DNA of 46,609 bases from contig CAUYUJ010019097.1 of assembly GCA_963575745.1 (NCBI GenBank), positions 141,020 to 187,628 on the forward strand, read 5' to 3'. The position numbers were made by a program, and so were the translations under genes. Source of the stretch: Prorocentrum cordatum. Its lineage: Eukaryota; Sar; Dinophyceae; Prorocentrales; Prorocentraceae. The notes under the pieces are model-generated. The model saw nothing but the letters and a program-made list of their open reading frames with translations, did not search any database and was not told the origin of the DNA. Positions 8,612 to 18,534 of this stretch are shown here, piece after piece. Numbering within the stretch: the stretch's first letter is position 1; every line of letters starts with the position of its first letter.

Positions 8612-8807
8612 TCGGGTCGGGCGAAAGGGGGGGATAGCAAAGGGGGGGGTTGAGAATCAGCTCACGTAGCTGATTTTCCCGGCGCCTCCCGGCGCCGGGA
8701 GGCGCCCATGTATCGAGGAATGGGCCCGGCGGCGGGGCCGAAACCAGCTCCATGCAGCAGATTTCGTAACACCCCCTTTCCCAAACCCCCCCTTTCGCCC
8801 GACCCGA
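8612..8807. mobile_element. MITE-like TIR element, family T2, copy 1 (196 bp)
   Basis: The ends are perfect inverted repeats of 22 bases (beginning TCGGGTCGGGCGAAAGG). The interior carries two strong hairpins: AATCAGCT-CACGT-AGCTGATT, and a perfect palindrome of 26 bases centred on GGCGCC within GGCGCCTCCC and GGGAGGCGCC. Related copies are at 30263-30457 and 37604-37793. There is no coding capacity. The flanks GTCTA and GTCCA are similar but not a clean target-site duplication. Confidence 0.85.
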
Positions 8808-9658
8808 GTCCAACGCCGTTCGTCCAGTAACGATGAACATAGGCACGACAGTCTTACAGTTGCCATTCTTATAGAAACTCGAAAACTGCGCGGGACATCG
8901 CGACAACCTCGAGTCAAATCTCAATGTTTCGGGGCGAATTGGAGGCTAGGGTTGACGGTCGTGGAGCCCGAAAACGGCTCCCGGAAGCTGAAACAGGCAA
9001 AAAACAACTCCTCGAACCCAGAATCTAAAAGCTGCCCGTGCTGGGTCACCGCAGACCCCCAGACGGCTCCAGAGAAGACCACTCAGAGAACCAGTCGGGG
9101 AGCCTTGCCTGGAGGGTACTCAAGCCCGGGTCTGTGCGACATTGGCTCTGCAAGATCCTGCAAGATCCGGCGCTCTGGCTGACCCCCGTTGGCATTGACC
9201 CCCGTCTGAAGGCTCCCGAACCAATCAGGGCCCCGTAGACCCAGACACGCTGGACCAGGAAATCCAACACCCCTCTAAACAATTTTTTCCAAACGGCGGC
9301 ACGGAACAAAAACTGCACTGCAACACTTCCGGAATTACCCCGGACGCAGGCCCTCAAAGCATGCAAAAACACACCCTGAACCTGGACAAGGACCCGAACC
9401 CTGCAGAGCAGCAACCAACACCTGCACTGGACGACCACATCGGACGTTGCAGGAACGGGTGCCGTTTCCCCGACTTGCCCGTGCCCTGGCCAGTCTGTGT
9501 CCTGGTCTCCGCTCCCCGCACTGGGCCCCGCCGCACCCAGCCCGACGTCGCAGCAGCCGCCGCGCGCCCCGCGGCGGGGCCGGCCGCGCCACACGCTCGG
9601 GGAGCGTTCTGACCCCTGAGCCGCCCGCCCCGTCCTTGATTTCCTTCGGCCGCGTCCC
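8808..9658. other. No gene; contains a partial copy of dispersed repeat B
   Basis: At about 9120-9215 there is AAGCCCGGGTCTGTGCGACA, TGCAAGATCCTGCAAGATCC and GCGCTCTGGCTGACCCCCGT, which matches the end of repeat B (see 9840-10042). The remainder is unremarkable GC-rich sequence. Confidence 0.55.
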
Positions 9659-9718
9659 TCCTCCCTCCTCCTCCTCCTCCTCCTCCTCCTCCTCCTCCTC
9701 CTCCTCCTCCTCCTCCTG
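9659..9718. repeat. (CCT)n microsatellite
   Basis: Nearly pure CCT for about 55 bases. Confidence 0.95.
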
Positions 9719-9835
9719 CATGGTGGCACACTTCGCTCTAACGGCATCCCCGCTCAAGCCTCTCATCGCCAGCGCAGTCGCTCGCTGCCAAGCCGCCGAC
9801 GCCAAAAAAGTGTCCTGGTCTCTGGGGGCCTGAAT

Positions 9836-10042
9836 CTTCTGACCCGGGTCAATCCAGACCCAGGTCAGTCAGGCCTTGCAGACTCCAGCAAGATCCTGCA
9901 AGATCCTGCGCCCAAACCAGATCCAGTGCGAAGGCTCCTGCAAGATCCTGCAGCATCCTGCACTCAAGCCCGGGCCAATGCGACCCTGGCACTGCAGGAT
10001 CCTGCAAAATCGGGCGCTCTGGCTGACCCCCGTTTGCATTGA
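9836..10042. repeat. Dispersed repeat B, copy 1 (TGCAAGATCCTGCA-rich)
   Basis: Begins CTTCTGACCCGGGTCAATCC, then carries several tandem TGCAAGATCC and TGCAGGATCCTGCA palindromes and ends GCGCTCTGGCTGACCCCCGT. It is nearly the same as 31917-32140 in order and spacing. It joins directly to repeat A (10043), so the two may form one element of about 455 bp. Confidence 0.8.
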
Positions 10043-10292
10043 CCCCCCCGCTGCACCGACCTTGCAGCCGTGCTGCAGCGGATTTTTGAATGGATTTCTG
10101 TCAACGCAAGACCCCGAAACGGCAAATGAAAAACGAAATGAATATCGCGTGGATGTTTGTTCATCTTCACTCCCGGCCAAACAAAGATCCGCGTGAAATT
10201 CGCCTCGAAATCCGGAACGAACTTCTCCAGGACACTCCGGGCCCATCCTATCGTTCTCCGAACGGAATCCGCTCTGCGATGTTGGCGCCATG
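10043..10292. repeat. Dispersed repeat A, copy 2
   Basis: Matches 968-1225 over its whole length; see that entry. Here it lies immediately downstream of repeat B, which copy 1 lacks. Confidence 0.75.
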
Positions 10293-10330
10293 GCCCCCCC
10301 CTCTTGAGCCCCCCGACGCCCCCCCCGCGG

Positions 10331-10450
10331 CTTCCGCGCGGATTTCTCGATTCGGCGCTGAACACCCCTCCCTGGCGCGCGGAGCGCGCCAGGGGCGGCG
10401 CCGGAGGCGCCGCCAGGGGGCCCCAGCGCCGAGCCGCGGGGACCTCCGAA
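10331..10450. mobile_element. Hairpin-rich TIR element, family T3, copy 1
   Basis: Two adjoining strong hairpins, CCTGGCGCGC-GGA-GCGCGCCAGG and GGCGGCGCC-GGA-GGCGCCGCC, are enclosed by weaker terminal repeats (TTCGGCGCTG against CAGCGCCGAG). Related elements are at 31700-31822 and 45828-45954. Boundaries are approximate. Confidence 0.7.
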
Positions 10451-10623
10451 ATTCTGTGTTTCTGCTCCTCTTCGCTCCCCCGGCTCCGGCTGGCCCCCGC
10501 GTGCCTCGACCCCCGTCGCCTCGAGCCCCGAGCCAGGGTCCCCGAGGCAGGGTCCCCGAGCCACCCGCCGGCAGGGACACCGCCCGCCGAGGGTCGCCCC
10601 CCCCCCCCTGAAAAACAGGGCTA
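10451..10623. other. GC-rich spacer
   Basis: Repeated CCCCGAG and GTCCCCGAG words and a C run; no gene. Confidence 0.4.
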
Positions 10624-10754
10624 GGATCGGGATAAATCGCTCCAGAGCGTTCCGGAGCGCTCTCAGAGCGTTCCGGCACGCTCTGGAGCGGCCGCGGCGC
10701 CCAAGACATCCTCCAAACCCGCCGATTCTCAGAGATATCGAGTTATCCCGATCC
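10624..10754. mobile_element. TIR element with nested inverted repeats (131 bp)
   Basis: GGATCGGGATAAATCG at 10624-10639 pairs with CGAGTTATCCCGATCC at 10739-10754 (15 of 16). Inside, CGCTCCAGAGCG at 10638-10649 is the exact reverse complement of CGCTCTGGAGCG at 10679-10690. The only copy seen in the window. Confidence 0.65.
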
Positions 10755-11094
10755 GATTTTGTCCCCATCTTCGCGTCGTTTTACCCCTCCCCCCCCCCGC
10801 GGCCGCCGCCAAAGCGGTGCCGCAGGCCTGCCTGCCACGGCCCGGCCGCCCACCCCGGGAGCCCGAGAGCCAAGGGCCCTCGAGGGGCCCACAGAGAGCT
10901 CCACGCAAGTACAAGGGCTCCCGAAATGTTCCATGTTGTGCCATTTCTTCCATATTCTCTCAGGATTCCCCATTTCCGCATCTCATGGTTTCCCCATTGC
11001 TTCCTCCCTCTTCTTTCTTGTGGCAAATTTCTGGATCCCCGATATTTCCCCATTTTGTTCTGGGTTCTCGTCTCCCCCCCCCACAGGGAACACA
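10755..11094. other. No recognisable gene
   Basis: A GC-rich part is followed by a T/C-rich part (CCATTTCTTCCATATTCTC to TTGTTCTGGGTTCTCGTCTC) that weakly resembles the reverse complement of the AT-rich patch at 24215-24270. Confidence 0.4.
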
Positions 11095-11680
11095 ACCGAA
11101 GGACCCAGTGGCAACGCCCGCAAGACGCTTCCACACTGCATTTTGGAGCACCGCTCACACGTTTCGTTTCGCATGCGGTTCTACCCCCTGTTACGGCGCA
11201 CCCCTCACACGTCGCGTGGCCCCATGGTAGGCTGCACCAAAGACGCCAGTGGCAGCGCCCCCTTACGTTTCCAACCCCCGTTCCAGCCCACCTCCCACAC
11301 GTTTCGTGGCCCCATAGGGAGCTCCACCGTAGGCCCTGTGACAGCGCCCGCATGCGGTTCCACCCTCATTTCGGAGCACCCCTCACACGTTTCGTTGGGA
11401 GCTCCACCGAAGGCGCCAGTGGCAGTGCCCGCATGTGGTTCCACCCCCCAAGTCGGCGCACCCCTCACACGTGTCGTGGCCCCAGAAGAGGGAGCTCCAC
11501 CGAAGGTCTCAGCAGCACCGCCCGCCTGCGCTTCCACCCCCCATTCTGTCGCACACCACGTGCGCACCCAATAGGGGGCTCCACCGAATGCCTCAGTGGC
11601 AGCGCGTGGCGTACCGGCACCCATGTTGGCGCACCCCACACACGCATCAAGGCCTCATAGGGATATCCACCGAATACGAT
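11095..11680 (+). repeat. 90-bp satellite, array 2 (about six units)
   Basis: Units contain GGGAGCTCCACCGAAGGC, CAGTGGCAGCGCCCGCATG, TTCCACCCCC, CGGCGCACCCCTCACACGT and TTCGTGGCCCCATAG in that order. Translations on both strands show the same motifs (GAPPKAP or WSSLWGHETC) and are not genes. Confidence 0.85.
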
Positions 11681-12768
11681 ACCCAAGACTGCGTTACTCA
11701 CAACGCCATGCAAACTTGTAGAATCATCTTACCTTTTGCCAGGGGACAATAGCGGGCAAGGTACGCCAGGGAGCTGATGTAAGCACCTGGAGGCCTGTGA
11801 ACCGGCGGGGCCCTGGGACCCAGTCATCACGCCGCTGCAATGAACATTACTGCAGAGCTGCAGGGCCGCGACGGAGAAGTCTGAAACCCCGGGAGGGCCC
11901 ACGCGCGCACAGCACGAGAAGTGGGGGCGCGGCGCGGCTCGCGGCGGAATTCGAAGTCGACTGAACTCTCTGGCCCCCCTTGGAATGCGATGGCCTCGTG
12001 GTTCTGACTTCGCTGGCGCCGTGCAGCGCCACTGCATCGGAGCTCCATTGCACCCGGCCTCGTGCAGCAAGCGGTCCCGACCGCCAGCGCCCGCGCTATC
12101 CACGTCCCATGGCTGGTTACGTCCTGAGCTCTCTCCTGGGTCCCGCCACATCGAGTGCGCTGCCACTCTGTGCGCGAACCCGCGTGGCTCGGCACAGAGG
12201 CAGCCTCTACGAAAGCGACAAGCACTAAGTTGGCGGGGGGTGGGTGGGGGGCGAATATTCTCCCTGCCGTCTCACCTGAGGGTACGACCAAAGCTGAATA
12301 ATGAAAACTGGAAATCTGGAAAAAATCCTGAATAAGGAACGCTCACCTGCTACCACCAAAAAGAACGCTGAATAGTGAAAGAGTACCACGTTAGACTCTC
12401 AGAGCGCCCGTGTGCATGCACGAGGAGCGCCAGAGGAAAAACGAAGTTGAAGGACCCGGGGAACACCACAGCGGCCCCCCCTCCGAACCCGAGCGGCTCA
12501 CTGTTTCGGCGTCTCTGGGCTGACTGCGTGCTCATCATGCAAGACTCGGCTTGCAACTGCCAGGGCGGCTGTCCGGGGCACGGTTTGGTGAACATGTTGG
12601 ACCTTCAGTGGTACAGCCGCGGCCATCGTCGTGGCCCCGCCGCGTTCGCGGCGGCAAGGCCTCGCCAATGCCTGACGCAAGTCCTTTGTGGAGATGACCT
12701 CACAGAACACTGCCAGGTGCCCGATTTCGGACAGTGAGCGCTCCAGGCGCGCACTTGGACATAGGGTG
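11681..12768. other. About 1.1 kb without a recognisable gene
   Basis: Mostly unique sequence. It includes an AT-richer patch at 12285-12380 with repeated AATAATGAAAA/GAATA words. A 120-codon plus-strand frame at 12375-12737 contains a Cys cluster (CNCQGGC) but has no recognisable domain, splice context or repeat support, so it is not called. Confidence 0.4.
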
Positions 12769-12918
12769 AAGTCGGGCCGGTCCCCCTACAGGGGGATTTT
12801 CGACGAAACAAATACTCCAAACATGCTCAAAAGATGCCCCAAACACTCAAAAAATAGTCCCTAGAGTATTTGTTGACTATTTTTGAATATTCCCCCTATA
12901 GAGGGACAGGCCCGACTT
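12769..12918. mobile_element. MITE-like TIR element, family T4, copy 1 (150 bp)
   Basis: The left end AAGTCGGGCCGGTCCCCCTA pairs with the right end (reverse complement AAGTCGGGCCTGTCCCTCTA), and the pairing continues into CAGGGGGATTTT against TAGGGGGAATATT. The interior is AT-rich, in contrast with its surroundings. Related copies are at 25832-26035 and 27535-27672. Confidence 0.8.
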
Positions 12919-13905
12919 AAACCTGGGTGCTGGGGGGCCAGCGGGTTTCTTCGTGGGAGGGCCACCCAGGGCCCTGCGAGCCGAGACTTCCGGGCCAGAC
13001 TGGCCACGAGGGCGAGGAGCGCGACGACGACGACGCTGCGCAGGAGGAAGCACCGCTGTGGGAGGGCCTTCGCGCACCTCTCGGCACCGCGCGAGTGGCA
13101 GGCGCTGATGGCCGCCTGGAACTCCTGGCGGCGGCGGCCGAAGAGGGGAGCCCCGCCGGCGGCCGTGGCAGACGGGAGGTGCCGGCTCTGGTGCGATCCT
13201 GGACATGGGTGCTGGGGGGGTCCCGGCAGGGTCCTGGCGGTGTCGCGGTGGGCTTCTGGTGGGGTCGGCGCGCGGGGCGCTGCAGCGGCGGTCCAGGCGT
13301 GGTCCTGGCAGGGTCGTGCCCGTCAGTCCTGGCCTGGTCCCGGCAGGGCCTTGCAGGGTCCAGCTCGGGTCGTGTCAGGATTCTGGCAGGCTCCTGGCAG
13401 GGATACTTGTGGGACCATGGTAAGGGGCCTTGGCGGGGTCCTGACAGGGACTTGTTCATGGCAGGTGGTAGTTCGGGTAAGAGTTCGGATCTGGGAATGT
13501 ATGCAGCGAAATGGTGGAAACAACATGTTTAACTGTGCATGGCCAGAACCGCAGCAAGAACAACATCCCCAGAGAAATTAGATGGTGCGACAGCGAGAGC
13601 GGAATTCCGGCTGGAAACTTGAAGAATCCAACAGGCCTGCCCCAATTCGGAGATCGGACGGAAAATGCAGGCAGTCAAGACAAGCATTCAAGTCGGACTG
13701 GATCAATCTCCGACGCGTGCGAGAACCCTTTATGAAGGGGGACGCAATTAGCCGCTAGCCATCCTGTACTAGACACGGCCGATGCTCATGCGCAGCATTC
13801 AACGTGGCCTGTACTAGACACGGCGACACGGCCCAGGCAGGCAACGCGACATCAGTGCGGCGACGCTGAAAACCTAAGCTGCACCCCAAGCGCGGTGGCA
13901 ACTTT
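12919..13905. other. No gene; degenerate GGTCCTGGCAGG repeat at 13200-13440
   Basis: About 240 bases contain repeated GGTCCTGGCAGGGTC-like words. Near 13765-13830, CCTGTACTAGACACGGC occurs twice. Overlapping frames on both strands have no recognised domain. Confidence 0.45.
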
Positions 13906-14100
13906 GGACGCCCGAAATGGGTACGGAAAAAAATTGTACAATGCCCATCAACAAATGTTGTCCCAAACCAACATCGGCCGCTGTTGGGCAGGCGGCCTTC
14001 TGTCTTCAGGCGGCGGCGCGAACAGCGAGTCCTGATCAAAATGAACAGGAACTGCTGTTGGGCATCGTGCCCATTCTTTCTGTACCAATTTCGATTGTCC
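13906..14100. mobile_element. MITE-like TIR element, family T5, full copy (195 bp)
   Basis: The left end (GGACGCCCGAAATGGGTACG) pairs with the right end (reverse complement GGACAATCGAAATTGGTACA), and pairing continues inward through GGAAAAAA/AGAAAGAA and CAATGCCCA/ACGATGCCC. A truncated relative is at 4024-4190. Confidence 0.75.
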
Positions 14101-14568
14101 TGAGCAACTGTGAGCGGCAGCGCAGGTGGACCGACATCATGCTGGGCCTGCGACGTGCACCCTGTCACAAGGGGGTCCTCTTCGAGCCAGCACTAGCTCA
14201 CGGCGTTGGCTCCGCGATCCGATGGCGGGGCGGCGCTGCTGGCAACTAACCGCCCGAGATATCCGCGGTTGTGTCCTTGGGCACCTCTTCCGCTAGAAGG
14301 GTGGGCGCCCCGTCTGGGCAAGGGGCCTACACGGGGCGCGTACCACTACTTTCAAAGCACGTCTGGCTGGGATTAAGGCGTTCTGCCCGATGGGAGGCTC
14401 GCAAGCTCGCTTGCCGAGGACAAGTTACACAAACACATCATATTCAGACCATGTGGCGGTTTCTGAGAGGCGGTGCGAACTTGCTGTCAACGGCGCAGTG
14501 GGGCACGAATCGTCTGTAGCAACGGCCGGGTCGCGGAAGAGCCAGCGCACGCACCTGTACACACAGGG
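14101..14568. other. No recognisable gene
   Basis: Unique sequence. No domain or repeat was recognised. Confidence 0.4.
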
Positions 14569-14733
14569 GAGGCCAGTCCACAAGAAACCTTCCACAAGAA
14601 ACCCAACCCTGAGACCCCAGGACGTCCATGGAGCATTGGTGTGGGAGCGTCGCGCTTCCACCGCAAAACCACCGAAACCCAAGAAACCCAGGGCACCCTG
14701 GAGGCAAGCATGGTGTCTCTTGGCATGGGCCCC
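14569..14733. repeat. Dispersed 165-bp repeat, copy 1
   Basis: Aligns end to end without a net length change with 38224-38388: GAGGCCAGTCCACAAGAAAC, CAACCCTGAGAC, CAGGACGTCCATGGA and CAGGGCACCCTGGAGGCAAG are shared. Stops and substitutions are scattered, so it is probably non-coding. Confidence 0.85.
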
Positions 14734-15371
14734 CACTGTATTGAAACAGAGGGGCGGGCCCTTTACATACAGCGAGCGCCCGAAACCCCCATTCTCCTGG
14801 GCCTCCAGGGCGCAGGCGGCGCCGAGGGCGCAACATCCGGCATAACCTATCGCAGACTCGACCCAACAAGGTCTGCGCTGGATCGGATCGCGAGATCTGC
14901 TCGCATCGAGAGCGGATCGCATCGCCAGCGAATCGTCCCGAATCGGATCGGCATCGAATCGCCGCGCTCCGCTTCCGGCTGGCCCTGGCCGATGTCGGTG
15001 AACAGAGCCAGATCGCATCGAATTGGAATCGCGGCCCCGGCCAGCGCATCGGATCGCACCGAATCGGATCGTAGGCGGCCCTGCTCGCCCGGCAAGGCCA
15101 AATCCTGAGCAGCAGCTACGTCGATCCCACGACCTGGAGGGCCTGCCCACCTTGGGACAGCAACACATACCGAGCATCATTCCGGAGCATCATTCCCGAG
15201 ACAAGCTGGAGCATCATTCCGAGACAAGCGTGTCGCAATAATACAGGTGTCACGCCCACTTCGCGCGGACCAGGCCCGGTGTCACTGAGGTCTGGATTAC
15301 GGTAAGTGGGTAGTCCTCGTTGGGGGGGGGGGCTCGTACCGCACTCTCCGGACTTCTCCCAATGCGCCTTC
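14734..15371. repeat. Spacer with GGATCG/CATCGAATCGG-rich degenerate repeats
   Basis: Bases 14875-15075 are rich in GATCG, GAATCGG and GCATCG words. At 15160-15235, GAGCATCATTCC repeats three times with GAGACAAGC. No gene. Confidence 0.6.
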
Positions 15372-15475
15372 TGACCAGGACTTCGAGGCGAACCTGGCCG
15401 TGGCGACGAGGATCTCCCATGGGGGCCCGAAAAGGTGAAAATCGGGCAAGGGTAGCGGCATCGGTACCTTACAAC
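15372..15475. repeat. Dispersed repeat shared with 21955-22062
   Basis: Shared blocks are TGACCAGGACTTCGA, GCGAA-CC-GTGGCGAC, TCCC-GGGG and GGGTAGCG followed by GGTACC. Confidence 0.65.
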
Positions 15476-15779
15476 AACAACTAATCTAAAAAAGGCCCAC
15501 GGATGCGAACAAAGACATGTCAATGGCAATACATGTTTCCAGAAACGTTTCGCAGTGTTTTTTTGTTCCTGGTCGCCCTCTGGATCCTGACACGCTCTGG
15601 AGGCCCCGGATCACCAAACGCGCGTCGACGTCCCAGACGTCCCTCCGCCGACCCTCCGCCAGAGGCAAGAGAAACGCGCCGCGCGCGAGGCCCCTGCCGC
15701 GGCGCCGCGCCCGGCGATCGCTGCCCCCCCCCCCCGGTCCGACAGCGAGTGCCCCCCCCCCGTTTTCTCCCCCCTGCCA
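15476..15779. other. GC-rich spacer
   Basis: No gene recognised; C runs near 15725 and 15755 precede the GGA tract. Confidence 0.4.
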
Positions 15780-15989
15780 GGGGGAGGAGGAGGAGGAGGA
15801 GGAGGAGGGGGAGGAGGAGGAGGAGGAGGAGGAGGAGGAGGAGGAGGATGAGGAGGAGGATGAGAGAGGAAGAGGAGGAGGAGGAGGAGGAGGAGGAGGA
15901 GGTGGAGGAGGAGGAGGAGGAGGTGGAGGACTAGGAGGAGGAGGAGGAGGAGGAGGAGGAGGAGGAGGAGGAGGAGGAGGAGGAGGAGG
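15780..15989. repeat. (GGA)n microsatellite, about 210 bp
   Basis: Nearly pure GGA with a few GAT, GTG and CTA interruptions, abutting satellite array 3. Confidence 0.95.
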
Positions 15990-16545
15990 AGAAGGGTGTG
16001 CCGAAATGGGTGTGTGTGAGGCTTGCGAGCGGTGGCACCGGGGCCCCTGGTGAGTTCCCTATGGGGCCACGAAACGTGTGTGAGAGAGGTGTGCCGAAAC
16101 GGGTGTGGGTGACGCATGCAGGCGGTGGCATTGGGGCCTTCGGTGGAGATCACTATAGGGGCACGAGACGGGTCAGGGGTGTGCCGAAATTGGCGTGGGT
16201 GACGCATGCGGGCGGTGGCACTGGGGCCTTCGGTGGAGCTCGCTATGGAGCAACGGAACGTATGAGAGGTGTGCCGAAATGGGTGTGGGTGACGCATGCG
16301 GGCGGTGGCATTGGGGCCTTCGGTGGAGGTCCCTATGGGGCCGCGAAGCGCGTGAGGGGTGTGCCAAAGTGGTGGGGGAAACGCATGCGAGCAGTGCAAC
16401 TGGAGCCTTCGGTGGAGCTCCCCATGGGGCCACGAAACGTGTGAGGGGTGGGCCGAAATCTGTGTGGCTGGCGCATGCTGGCAGTGGCACTGGGGCCTTC
16501 GGTGGAGCTCCCTATGGGGCCACGAAGCACTGTACTGGGTGGGTG
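15990..16545 (-). repeat. 90-bp satellite, array 3 (about six units)
   Basis: CGGTGGAG occurs at 16141, 16231, 16321, 16410 and 16500, that is every 89-90 bases. Unit order is GTGTGCCGAAATGGGTGTGG, GACGCATGCGGGCGGTGGCA, CTGGGGCCTTCGGTGGAGCT, CCCTATGGGGCCACGAAACG. This is the reverse complement of arrays 2 and 4-6. Confidence 0.9.
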
Positions 16546-16622
16546 AAACGCAGGGAGGAAGGAGGCGGGTGAGGAGGAGAAGGAGGAGGGGGAGGAGGAG
16601 GGGGAGGAGGAGGAGGAGATGG
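16546..16622. repeat. (GGA)n microsatellite
   Basis: A second GGA tract on the far side of satellite array 3. Confidence 0.9.
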
Positions 16623-17364
16623 AGATGAGGGCCAAGGATCGGGGGGGGAACGCATCGACCTCGACCCGCAGTCATATCGCCCATGCACAGTCGACACATC
16701 GCCGATTGGCGGACCGCTCTGTGCATCGTCTTATACATCGCCGAGGTAGAGATGATGCATCGTCGACACATCGCCCTGGTATCGACGCTGCAACGTCGAT
16801 GCCCCGTCGATGTACAGTCATCGTTTCCACACCAGGGCCGCACAACACGTAAGGACCAAAGGTGCTTTTTCTGTCCACGGCGGGGCCAGGCCTCAACACA
16901 CGCCCACGACAGAAATTTTAAAACATGGCCCGAAAAGCCGAGCCCCTCCTGAGCGCAAAGCGGTCCTTATTTCAGCGCCTTAACTGTATCAACCAATCGA
17001 GGTCGATGCATATCCCACTAGTCGGAGAAACGATAACGGCACCTCAAACCTAGACCCGCGAAAAAGGCCTCAAATGTAGACTTTCCACAAAGGGGCTCAA
17101 CATGGACCCCGACCACACGGACCCTGAAATGTCGACCCTCGCGGGATCCGAGCATCCTGAAATGCAGACACCAACCTGAAGGACATTGGAAACATGGACC
17201 GTGCCCGAATGGCGGGGGTCTGCCTCTGCGGGTGCGTCTGGCCTTTGCCGTTGGTCGTTTCCCTTGCACTGGGCCTATCCTGGAGGCCTCCGAGATGGGG
17301 TCGGCGTAGACTGGGTCGGAGGATCGCGCCGCATCGCCGATACATCGGCGATGCACGGGCGACC
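16623..17364. other. No gene; CATCG-rich and IR-related fragments
   Basis: Bases 16650-16830 are rich in ACATCG, GTCGA and GCATCG words. At 17318-17357 there is a fragment of the inverted-repeat element of 3037-3201. The rest is unremarkable. Confidence 0.45.
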
Positions 17365-17496
17365 GTTTGCAGCAGCGCGTGCTATGGGGGGAGATCCCGC
17401 CTGCTCGAAACGGGAGCCAAAAACAGCCAAGATCTACTCGATGGGAGGGGGGAAGGGGGGGGTGCGAGACCCGCGCCGATCGGTAAAACGATGAAT
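17365..17496. repeat. Dispersed repeat shared with 1551-1670, copy 2
   Basis: Contains AACAGCCAAGATCTACTCGA and CCCGCGCCGATCGG at the same relative positions as copy 1, with a slightly longer G-rich middle. Confidence 0.6.
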
Positions 17497-17885
17497 GGGA
17501 CAATGACGACTTCATTGCCCCGACATGATTTTGACAGCCCCTGTGGAAGCACGCGAGGCCCAACCAGCCTGTGGTGTTTGGTCCTCGTTTTGAAGAGGCA
17601 ACGCCACGCGTCCTCCTCTTTATCCCTTCCTCCCCATCCTCCCGTCCCTACTTCTGGCCTGCTGCGTCCTCCTCCTCCTTCTACTCCTCCTCCTCCTCCT
17701 CCTCCTCCTCATCATCACCATCATCATCATCATCATCATCGTAATTCGCATCGGCATGATCATCATGAGGACGATCCTGATCATGAACATGATCAACATT
17801 ATACTCGTCATCATCCACATCATCATCCTACGCATCATCCTCATCACAATAATCAGTACCGTCATCATCATCCTCATCCTCATCC

Positions 17886-17918
<33 letters not shown>

Positions 17919-18500
17919 CCAACAGCAGCAACATCATCATCATCAACATCGTCAACATCACCATCCTGCTCACCATCAGCACCATCATCAACAACAACAC
18001 AACATCAGCTTCGTAGTCATTATCAGCATGCTCATCGTCGACATCGTCATCGTTGTCATCGTCGTCGGCGTCATCATTATAAGCAGCAGCATCAGCATCA
18101 ACTTCTTCATACCAAGCCTCCTACGCCAGACCCCTCACACGCTCGTAGTTACTCCTCGCTTCCCCTCCCCCTCCTCTCCTTCGATCTTTGCCAAATCATC
18201 AACATCGACGTTATAACCATCAGCGTCAACTCCCCGATCATCAGCATCAGCACCACCACCATCACCATCACCATCGACATCACCATCCTCATCATCACCA
18301 TCATCATCACCGTCGTCCTCAACAACATCATTACCAAATCATCCGGTATCATCAGTGGCATCAGTAAAAGCATCAGTGTCCGGTGCACCATCACCATCAT
18401 CATCAGCAGCAGCAGCATCAGCATCAGCATCAGCATCAACATCATCATCATCATCAGCAGCATCATCATCATTATCATCATCATCGTCATCATAAGTATG
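17497..18500. repeat. (CAT)n/(CATCAC)n microsatellite region
   Basis: A (CCT)n tract at 17665-17710 leads into (CAT)n with CAC, CAG and CGT variants, which extends to 18500 with a short unique break at about 18110-18200. His- or Met-rich frames are shadows. Confidence 0.9.
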
Positions 18501-18534
18501 GTCTCTGCCATCCCCCTGTTCTCCCGCGTCTCTG

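Noticed and set aside
12375-12737. 120-codon plus-strand ORF with a CNCQGGC cluster
   Set aside because: No recognisable family, no splice context and no conservation evidence available from one copy.
15990-16545. CRISPR-like array
   Set aside because: Units repeat along their whole 90-bp length with no variable spacers, and the DNA is eukaryotic.
15611-16843. 410-codon minus-strand ORF
   Set aside because: It translates the 90-bp satellite and a GGA tract.
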